A stretch of DNA of 64,000 bases from Linepithema humile (taxonomy: Eukaryota; Arthropoda; Insecta; Hymenoptera; Formicidae), in the NCBI RefSeq assembly GCF_040581485.1, contig NC_090132.1:11233001-11297000 (forward strand). The letters are read 5' to 3'. Positions 56,701 to 64,000 of this stretch are shown here, piece after piece. The notes beneath the pieces are model-generated. The model worked only from the letters and a program-made list of their open reading frames with translations. It ran no database searches and had not been told where the DNA came from. Numbering within the stretch: the stretch's first letter is position 1; each line of letters opens with the position of its first letter. Position numbers and translations under genes: made by a program.

Positions 56701-56798
56701 CAATCGAACCAACACCAGCCGACCAACCAAAGCCCTCCGCAACCAACAAGACGAGGAGCGGCAGAACTTCTAAACCAACCGTGCGTTTCCAGGCTTAA
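53632..56798 (+). pseudogene. pol: Gypsy Pol with a 1-nt frame break
   Basis: First part 53632-55164: protease YLIDTGSD (D63), reverse transcriptase with LDLVRAYNQIPV, FGLRNAAQTFQRF and YIDD at 361-364. Second part, open from 55128 and in register from about 55055: RNase H (TTDASDFAIG), HHCC zinc region (HLHGLAHTG...CIPCQKSK), integrase acidic residues D269, D328 and E364 in its own numbering, and a GPF-type tail (YDGPFNVLSRNDKVYRLLV). The two parts are separated by a single missing base in an A-run near 55051-55055. All catalytic residues are present, so this may be a very recent lesion or a homopolymer error. Confidence 0.92.
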
Positions 56799-56802
56799 AA
56801 AC

Positions 56803-56816
56803 TGCCAAGGGGGTCC
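56803..56816 (+). promoter_or_regulatory. Gypsy polypurine tract
   Basis: GCCAAGGGGGTCC directly before the 3' LTR; purine run AAGGGGG primes plus-strand synthesis in this class. Confidence 0.6.
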
Positions 56817-57770
56817 TGTGGCGGCTCACCGCCACACCGCTGCACTGACGCGGTATAATACATCGCGGCGCCGCTACGCGCCGCAGGCCTTCTACCAGTT
56901 ACAAGCTTGCGGACCCACCGCCAGGTTGCGCAGGCGGTGAAGAACCTTCTCGCGATCAAGCTTCGATCGACGAGATATAAAAGAGCTGCTCCGCAGATCT
57001 TTCCTCACTCACTCGCTTCAAGGCGAGCTCTCTCAAGGGCCCTTGAACTGAGTCGTACTCTGCCTCGGCAGAAGCTAACCAGAGACACATAGTCTCGCAG
57101 TTTTTCTCACGCTGCCTCGCAAGGCGCGTAAAAAGAAAACAGAGTCCCAGCATCGGCCGCACATTTCAACCAAGCGGCCCGCGGATACTCCACTTTCGCC
57201 GTCACCTCCTCAGTCTCTAGTGTGGAAATTAATCCCACTAGAGTTCTGCGTCCGGTTGACTCGACCACCAAGGGACACGCTCACACAAGGCGACATCCGA
57301 ATTCGGAGACCTCTCTCTCCTCGGTACACGGAGCAATCCGTAATTCCGAGAGCCGAGACGGTTGCCACCACCAGCACACCAGAGACTCGATCCATCGCAG
57401 TACAGACTTCACCGCTCAGAGCCTGCTCAGAGAGCAGTTGTCAGACGGAAGACCACTTCCCGAACGGAGTTCCACCAACGCCGGGAAAGGGGCTGCAACG
57501 AGCTAACTCAGTTGAACCGTCCTTTTTAGGACCCGTTCAACACACTAAGACGCGGCCGGTAATTTCTTACCGCGCCCGTCAATTTTTCTTTTGATTCTCG
57601 GCCTTACACTCTTGCCGAGAAAGCGCCTCTGGCGCACTTAATCAAATCAAACACAAAACTTGTACTTTACTCTACTTCTCTGACGAAGAAAAATAAATTA
57701 TATTTTTCTAAGAAATTGGTCTCAATCTTTCAACCAAGTCGAACACAATCCTTAGGCTATACGCCTATAA
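56817..57770 (+). repeat. Gypsy 3' LTR
   Basis: 954 bp, same text as the 5' LTR, followed by ACTG. Confidence 0.93.
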
Positions 57771-58198
57771 ACTGAAAAATTTTTATCCCCAAATTCAATA
57801 AGATTTTAAAATATAAATCGTCGTAATTTGGCCAAATTTTATTGAAATTGTTTGAAATTTGGTATACGCATGCAGTATAGTCTAGCGATGCCTACAAAAC
57901 AATAAAGAAGCTGAAAATCGTCTATTGTTTAATAATAATTAATTGCAAATTGAAGCCAATTGGTAACCATGTTTTTTTAGTTTCGCCGACAAAAAATATC
58001 GAAGGAACTTGAAATTTGGAACAACTTCCAGTGATACATTTGTTCCTCACCACTGAAGGAAGATTTCTGGAAATTTTCAGATCGAATCATTGAAAATTTG
58101 CGGAAATATGCATTTTATAAGAAAACATGCGACGCCAGCAATGATAGCTTCGTGAGCGCTGAGCACCATCAGGCAGCATACTCGTCGTTCGGTTTTCC

Positions 58199-59953
58199 AG
58201 GACTCGATTTTATAATGATTTTTTAATGGTTATACATTTGAACAATCGCTCACTTCCCACGAAATATCGAAATGATGAACTATTATTTATACGGTTTCTT
58301 AATTAAATACTTTTATTATTATTATTTCGAAATATTTCATATACACTCCAGAGACGCGGTTTTTAGGACGATAGTAATTTAACAAATAACAATAGTTAAA
58401 GTTGTAAAAAATTATTATTCTATTTCAATTCTATCTATCTGTTACGCTCGGTCGACCCGCTGAACTTATTTTTAGCCGAGCGCGCGTCACACAGGTACAG
58501 CGTTTCGTGTGTGCGTGAGATGTGCTTGGGCTCGAAATCCCGCTGATCTTATCCGCACGCGCTTATATTGTACTTTATTTAACTATTCTTTAATGTTTTT
58601 TTTATAAACTTCTTATATCAAAAAGTTTAATTTTTTGTGAAATCTTTACATATTCAGCAAACACTAAAATACATATTGATGCTCGAAAAATGCCGAGATC
58701 ATCTCTCTATTGCGCAATATATAATTATCAGGAAAATATCAGAATAACAAAAGTCTTAATTTATTTTATCCATAAATTCGTAATACGTTCTTTAGCCTAT
58801 TAAAAATCAAATATCAAATAACTTTGCTCCACAAGATATCAAAACTCGAATTAAGAGTATCATTTTTAAATTATTTTGTAAACAAATTTAAGATTGCTAC
58901 TTTTACTTATACATTCGACAGCAAAATTAAAGTATTACTCATTCTGCTCTCTAAAAATAGGCAAATTTCGAAAGAGTGTAATTTTGTCAAAAATGATCAT
59001 AATGAAATATTCCATATTCAAATTTTAAATTTAAAATCTTTACTTTTCAGATTGGTACTTTATTAAACAAGTTACTGATTTTTTACGAAACTATACGGAT
59101 ACAAATAAAGAATGCAAAATGCGTTAAATTTCAAAATTTTTGTATGAACTTTGCAAAGTTCCATGACATAAATTAAAAATCGCACACAAATGCGGTTTAT
59201 AGCTTTTGAAAGTGTTAATATTGAAGCAAAAATAATTTTTTTTACTTTAACATTGAATAATTTGTTGAAAAAATTGCACAACGTTCAAACGAATAAATTA
59301 AAGGTAAAGATTCACGCTTTCAAATAATGTAAACCGCATTTGTATGCGATTTATAAATCACGCATTGGAACTTCTCAAAATAAAAAATTTTAAAATTTAA
59401 CGCATTTCTATTTATATTTGATGTAGCTTTGTAAAAAATCAGTACGTCATTTACTAAAATACCAATCTCAAAAGTAAAGCTTTCAAGTTGTAAAATGCTT
59501 CTCAGAACATTTTATTATGCCTACTTTTGACGAAGTTATAAATTCTCTTGAAATTTGGAGGGCAGAACGGGTGATGCTTTAATTTTGCTGTTAAATATGT
59601 ATACATCAACACATTATCATTGGATATATTTATATCATTTAAAGAAACATTTCTTATTTTTATAAACACGATTTCAAAAATATGCAAAAGTATGCTTTTA
59701 AAAAATAACTTATAAACAAAACTTACCATTGTTGTGTATCCATAATTTTTGTCTTGCATCTTGCTTTGATGGAAATCTAAATAAATGTGAACCTGTAGTA
59801 TATCGTCCGTTACGACAGTTTTTATAAGCACATTTATCATAAATTGTTTTCATTGTCCACTGATTATTTGTTATACCTTATTTAATAAATGTTAAATATG
59901 TTTCATAAACTTTTAAAATATAAAACTAAAAAACTATATAAATTAAAAGATAA
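58199..59953. other. AT-rich stretch without a recognisable gene
   Basis: Only a short GC-richer patch near 58445-58555 (CGGTCGACCCGCTGAAC, GCGCGCGTCACACAGG) stands out. AATGCGG/CCGCATTTGT words recur near 59180 and 59330, suggesting decayed repeats. Small frames lack family features. Confidence 0.5.
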
Positions 59954-61130
59954 AGTTCCGATTAGCGGAACCCTCCGATTTTTTTGAAACTACACTATTT
60001 TTTGTATTTTTGCACGTTGATTACGAATATGATATGAAAATCGCCGACAAGGTCATTTTCAAGGTCAAAACATTAAAAAACTGAAAAAATATTACTTTTT
60101 TAACATTATTTCAATAAATATTAACGTAACAAACAAATGTTTCAAATAAAAGTTGTAGTTCTTGTAAAAATACATTATTTATGTTCTATGCATTTTTTGT
60201 GTAAAACTGATAATTTTCGAGAAAATTGACGTTAAAGATTAAAAACTTTGGTAAACAGGTAGGCCTTAGCTTGCATGCGCATGCCGTTCAAGAATGTAGC
60301 GGCGTGTGTGCGTATACAATTTATGTATATTTATTAAATCTTTGCCTTCCTAAAAATCTAATGAGTCTACAATATACTAAAAATACTAGATACTGAAAAG
60401 ATTAGCAAGACCCCAACGCAAGGTGTGTGCGCGCAGAAAGTTTATATGAATTAAATCTTCGCCTTACTAAAAGTATGATGAGTCTACTATATACTAAAAA
60501 TTTTAAATACAGGAAAGATTAGCAAGACCCCAACGCAAGGTGTGTGCGCGCAGAAAGTTTATATGAATTAAATCTTCGCCTTACTAAAAGTATGAGTCTA
60601 CAATATACTAAAAATATTAGATACTGAAAAGATTAGCAAGACCCCTACGCAAGGTGAAGAGCATATTGTGTTTGAAAGTTATTTTAAACTTCTATAATAG
60701 TGACTAGCCATGTAATAGGCGGGGGGAGGGGCAGAGCTCCTCCCCCCTGCACCCCCCTCCCCGCCTGCGCCTTTTGCCCCTCCCAACCCTCCTTTTTTCG
60801 TCTCCCCAAACCCCCCCTACCTATTTACCAAAGTTTTTAATCTTTAACGTCAATTTTCTCGAAAATTATCAGTTTTACACAAAAAATGCATAGAACATAA
60901 ATAATGTATTTTTACAAGAACTACAACTTTTATTTGAAACATTTGTTTGTTACGTCAATATTTCTCAAAATAATCTCAAAAAAGTGATATTTTTTCACTT
61001 TTTCTGACTTTGTTTTGACTTTGAAAATTACCTAGTCGGCAATTTTCATTATCATATTTGTAATCAGCGCGCCAAACTACATAAAATAGTGGAGTTTCAA
61101 AAAAATCGGAGGGTTCCGCTAATCGGAACT
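59954..61130. mobile_element. Non-autonomous fold-back element, 1.18 kb
   Basis: Inverted arms of about 310 bp start AGTTCCGATTAGCGGAACCC; the end itself is a small hairpin (GTTCCGATTAGCGGAAC). The arms share long blocks such as AAAACTGATAATTTTCGAGA and AATGCATAGAACATAAATAA. No clear target duplication and no coding sequence. The centre has a tandem array and a C/G-rich patch near 60719-60815. Confidence 0.8.
60330..60660. repeat. Tandem array of about 117-bp units inside the fold-back element
   Basis: Three units share AAATCTTCGCCTTACTAAAA, GAGTCTACAATATACTAAAA and AGATTAGCAAGACCCCAACG with AAGGTGTGTGCGCGCAGAAAG. Copies 1 and 2 are the closest. Confidence 0.85.
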
Positions 61131-61506
61131 CCACCCAAATTAAATAACAATTAAACAGAAATAAAAGAAAATATAAAAACGATATTTTATAAAACGATAA
61201 TATTGCAAAATGAGAAATGTGAAACGAAGCTGCACGATAACACACAGACTTTCCGTTGCACACTGACTATGAGCGTAGCGTATTTATCTCAATTTTTACC
61301 GAGATGCTCGCTGTTTACTTGTTTTGCTAGGACAGTGCTCGGAATTTGTTGAACATTTCAGCCGATTTCCGCGGTATACGCCTTCTTTCTTCTCCACACC
61401 GCGCTCGCTGCAGCCGCTAGGGTCAACGCTGCCGAGCGTTAGGAGAGGCACTATTTAATTATAAGTGGATTATTCTCCCTATTTATTAAAATTTTTAAAA
61501 ATTTAT

Positions 61507-61746
61507 TAAAATTTATTAAAAATAAATTTATTATTAAATTTATTAAGTGAAAATATTTCAATTGATTTCCACATCACCCATGAGGTACTAATGCTGACGC
61601 ATTTTTATCTTCAGTGGAGCGGACCTACTGGAAAAACCACTTTTAAAAAAACGCGTCAGCATTAGTACCTCATGGGTGACGTGGAAATCTATTGAAATAT
61701 TTTCGCTTAATAAATTTAATAATAAATTTATTTTTAATAAATTTTA
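61507..61746. repeat. Palindromic MITE, arms of about 95 bp
   Basis: Left arm with GATTTCCACATCACCCATGA and AGGTACTAATGCTGACGC, right arm its complement ending AATAAATTTATTTTTAATAAA; loop about 50 bp. It inserted directly upstream of, or into, an integrase remnant. Confidence 0.85.
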
Positions 61747-62371
61747 AGTTTAACGGCCTATTAAAATCTTTCGGAATAAAGCACCGCACGATGCCGATAT
61801 ATACGCCGCAATGTAATCCGGTTGAAAGAACGAATAAAACTGTTAAGACGATGATTGGTCAATTCGTCGAGCGCAACCACCGGCAATGGGACCGCCATAT
61901 TCTCGCGCTTTAGTACGCGTATAACAGCGCGTATGTCACGACGCGACCGGATTCACGCCCGTATTCGCCAATTACGGGCGCGAATTAGCGCCACCGCATC
62001 CCCAAGACCGAACGCACCCGCCTGTACCGATCCCGACGACAACCTGGCGGCGCCACCTGGATGAGGCCCGGGAGCTCGTCACCGTCAACCTCGCCAGAGC
62101 TTTCCAACGGCAGGAGCCGTATTATAATATGCGGCATCGGGATTGACGGCCAAAGATCGGCGCGACGGTGTGGCGCAGAGAACACCCTTTCTCAAACAAG
62201 GCCGCAAGCGTGAACGCAAAGCTCGCGTCAAAATACGCTGGCCCGTACACAATAGGCCGGATCGTCACCCCCGTTATCTTCGATTTAAAAGATAAGAGGG
62301 GACGATGGCTTAGGCACATACATGTGCAGGACCTGAAGCCAGGAAATGGGGAAGATGCCCCTACGAATTAG
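61747..62371 (+). pseudogene. Decayed gypsy-type integrase, C-terminal part
   Basis: From 61755 the frame reads GLLKSFGIKHRTMPIYTPQC and NPVERTNKTVKTMIGQFVER, the post-DD part of an integrase with the catalytic Glu in PVERTNK. It stops at 61911. Shifted frames then continue with YAYNSAYVTTRPDS-like text and, from 62168, VWRREHPFSNKAASVNAKLA, YAGPYTIGRIVTPVIFDLKD and HIHVQDLKPG, the C-terminal domain of mdg1/412-like Pol. Several shifts and stops make it a dead remnant. Confidence 0.8.
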
Positions 62372-63050
62372 GCTAACGAGGCCGCCCCGCCAGGGATTTG
62401 AGGATATAAGGACCGATTCCGAGAACCCCGAGACAGAACTCGATCAAGATGTCCAGCTCGTGGAATTTCATGGACGAGATCGAAATCCTTCTGGCCGACG
62501 AGCCAGCACCGAGGCCGACGCCGAAGCCTACGCCGAGACCAACGCCGCCGACGCCGACGACGCCTTCACCACCGGCACGCACGGTCCCCAGGGTGGGGAT
62601 CGCGATTCAGCCATCCGTCCGGCAGCAGTAGCGCAAAGCTGCCTTCCTGGCCTCGTCTCCGCCACCACCAACCAAAGGGCGGAAACGAGGGGCATCGGAC
62701 GCCGCGTGCATCATTACGCACACGGCGCCCCACGAGAGGAAGCCGACTAGGCCCACGGCCGTGCCGACCACCATACTGCCGAGACCAGTTGCTACCGCCG
62801 CTAAACGGTCATCACTGGCCGTTGAAACTCGGCCAGTAACGGCCATTGCCGCACCGCCGATCCCGGCCACCGCCGCACCACGGCCGCCACCAGCCGTTAC
62901 GCGGCCACTACCAGCCGCTGCCCGGCCACCACCAGCCGCTGCACCACCAGTATCACCGACGAGAAGACCAGCCGATCCGCCGTCTTTCATGGTAGAATTC
63001 GCGCAGGAGGAATTCGCGGCAAATCCCTACTAGTCTGTTCTAGTCTCGCG
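62372..63050 (+). other. Pro/Ala-rich GC-rich region downstream of the Pol remnant
   Basis: Frames such as 62449-62631 (repeated PTPKPTPRPTPPTPTTPSPP) and 62761-63033 (Ala/Pro/Thr repeats) are low-complexity, with CCGCCACCACCAGCCG-type DNA repeats. It may be a decayed third ORF of the retrotransposon. A short frame after 63045 (RGYKLRTADGRRYKFRFSWD) is also present. No function can be assigned. Confidence 0.4.
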
Positions 63051-63926
63051 TGGCTACAAACTGCGAACCGCCGACGGACGGCGGTATAAATTCCGCTTCT
63101 CGTGGGACGGGCGGCTAATCAAGAGCCGTCCGCAGCCGCCGCAGGCACCCACCCCGAAAACAGGGAAACTGGAAGAGACACTGGGCTGTCTGAAGCGTGC
63201 TGACAGAGAGAGAAGATTCCGGGGTAGCTTGTCTTTGTCGTACAGTCAAATCCAAAAGTTTGTGCTAGTAGGCAAAGGAGAAAATTCACTCGTGTATATA
63301 TTATATTCAATGACTTTAATAAACTTTTAACATCGCCTGTACAGTATCGTTCTGCGCAGTTCAGGCGCAGTGACGAAAAAAGTGAGACAGCCTGCCCATG
63401 AAATCTATCTATCTCTGGCATGTTTTCTGTCCACGGACTGCCTATGCCAGTGCCTTTTGCAGTATATGTATATATATGTATCTTCTGAAAATATGTAATT
63501 ATTGAAATATATTTTAAAAAGATATAATTAAAAAATTAAATCAAGTTTTGCTAAAAACAAGATAAAAAGTTATGACTTAAGGGGATCCTAAAGTGGTCTG
63601 TTTCACCTATTATTTTTAAATACACTATACTTTATTTTGGCCGTGTAGAATGAAAAAATCCTTTTTTGTAATTTAAGTACATATGCTAATACACTACAGA
63701 CAATCGATTTGAAAAAATTTTTTAAGCTACGTAGCAAAAAAAAAACAAAATTTACGAAAAATAGAAAAAAAATAGAAATTTTCCAGTCAACAAAATGTTA
63801 GCAGCCTGCTGGCAATTTGCGAGTAGATTCGCAAGTAGATTTACTTGGCAGCAAATACGGTGCCATCTGTGTCCGCATCAGTGATGCAAACTCGAGTCGG
63901 CCAGCATCAGGGCTCCGTGGTAGGGG
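63051..63926. other. Mixed spacer, possible decayed LTR
   Basis: Retrotransposon 3' sequence probably extends to about 63350 (AATAAACTTTTAACATCGCC resembles an LTR polyadenylation region). From 63470 the sequence is AT-rich with poly-A runs. No gene. Confidence 0.35.
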
Positions 63927-63993
63927 AAGCATGCACACAAGCGAGAATTATACGTACGTCTAACGTAAGCAATTCTCGCTTGTGTGCATGCTT
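63927..63993. repeat. Perfect hairpin with 23-bp arms
   Basis: AAGCATGCACACAAGCGAGA... pairs perfectly with ...TCTCGCTTGTGTGCATGCTT around a 21-base loop containing ACGTACGT. It could be the end of an element continuing past the window. Confidence 0.8.
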
Positions 63994-64000
63994 GCCCTGT

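Larger units (their letters stand above)
51917..57770 (+). mobile_element. Ty3/gypsy LTR retrotransposon, CsRn1-type
   Basis: 954-bp LTRs at 51917-52870 and 56817-57770, no difference seen between them by eye, flanked by ACTG (51913-51916 and 57771-57774). The primer-binding site TGGTGACCCCGACG matches the tRNA-Trp 3' end, and Gag ends with a Cys-His-Cys-Cys box; both are hallmarks of the CsRn1 clade. The LTR begins TG but ends TATAA rather than CA. A single-base loss breaks Pol. Confidence 0.93.
51714..58198 (+). repeat. Dispersed repeat, copy B, split by the gypsy element
   Basis: Segments 51714-51916 and 57771-58198 together match 15982-16609. The break falls exactly at the gypsy LTR ends, with ACTG on both sides. 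Confidence 0.85.

Noticed and set aside
52320..57594. Identical 124-residue frames in both gypsy LTRs
   Set aside because: They are within the LTRs, lack family features and overlap promoter and leader signals.
62346..63033. Pro/Ala-rich frames as genes
   Set aside because: Low-complexity frames open on both strands in GC-rich repeats; kept only as a possible decayed retrotransposon ORF.

Overview
The window looks like a stretch of insect chromosome, most likely from a hymenopteran such as an ant, made almost wholly of nested transposable elements. Supporting signs are AT-rich spacers, spliced PIF/Harbinger elements carrying MADF/BESS or Myb-like partner genes, a THAP9/P-type transposase, a BEL/Pao element, a CsRn1-type Ty3/gypsy element primed by tRNA-Trp, and a 17.5 kb Maverick/Polinton. 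I see no ordinary host gene, rRNA, tRNA or CRISPR array.

Layout. 1-1167: AT-rich with a 151-bp tandem duplication. 1168-22417: a 21 kb unit bounded by 1.1-kb inverted repeats. It holds a Harbinger element (2598-12656) whose transposase intron contains a BEL/Pao retrotransposon (5844-12031), a possible spliced Gln/RGG-rich gene, and three related solo LTRs (13122-14896, 17544-19565, 20012-21968); two of these split the right inverted repeat. 22466-25595: a fold-back element with 1-kb arms and another LTR-like insert near its centre. 26288-27710: an uninterrupted (TCG)n array of about 474 units. 28089-31590: a second Harbinger element with both genes. 32486-51600: a P-type element whose reading frame is split by a Polinton (33534-51007, 6-bp target duplication GTATTT, 430-bp inverted repeats). 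51714-58198: a dispersed repeat interrupted by a very young gypsy element (51917-57770). 58199-64000: AT-rich DNA with a fold-back element, a palindromic MITE, a decayed retrotransposon integrase tail and a terminal hairpin.

The Polinton is the centrepiece. Minus-strand genes encode a PLA2-like/pX protein, an adenain-type protease, the penton-like minor capsid protein, a small ORF, the major capsid protein and a conserved hypothetical. Facing them on the plus strand are a small spliced leader ORF, the packaging ATPase, a conserved hypothetical, two fibre/coiled-coil proteins and the retroviral-type integrase. Protein-primed DNA polymerase B and another gene are read inward from the right end. 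ORFs overlap tightly, twice by ATGA, and three promoters reuse one module derived from the terminal repeat. Polymerase, integrase, ATPase and major capsid genes keep their key residues. The protease has lost its catalytic Cys and, like the minor capsid gene and two others, carries frame breaks, so virion formation by this copy looks unlikely.

Relative age can be read from nesting and damage. The gypsy element (LTRs identical by eye, one 1-nt lesion) and the Polinton (430-bp repeats nearly identical) are young. The BEL copy (a few LTR differences, one stop codon) is somewhat older. The P-type element and the 61.7-63 kb retrotransposon tail are decayed.
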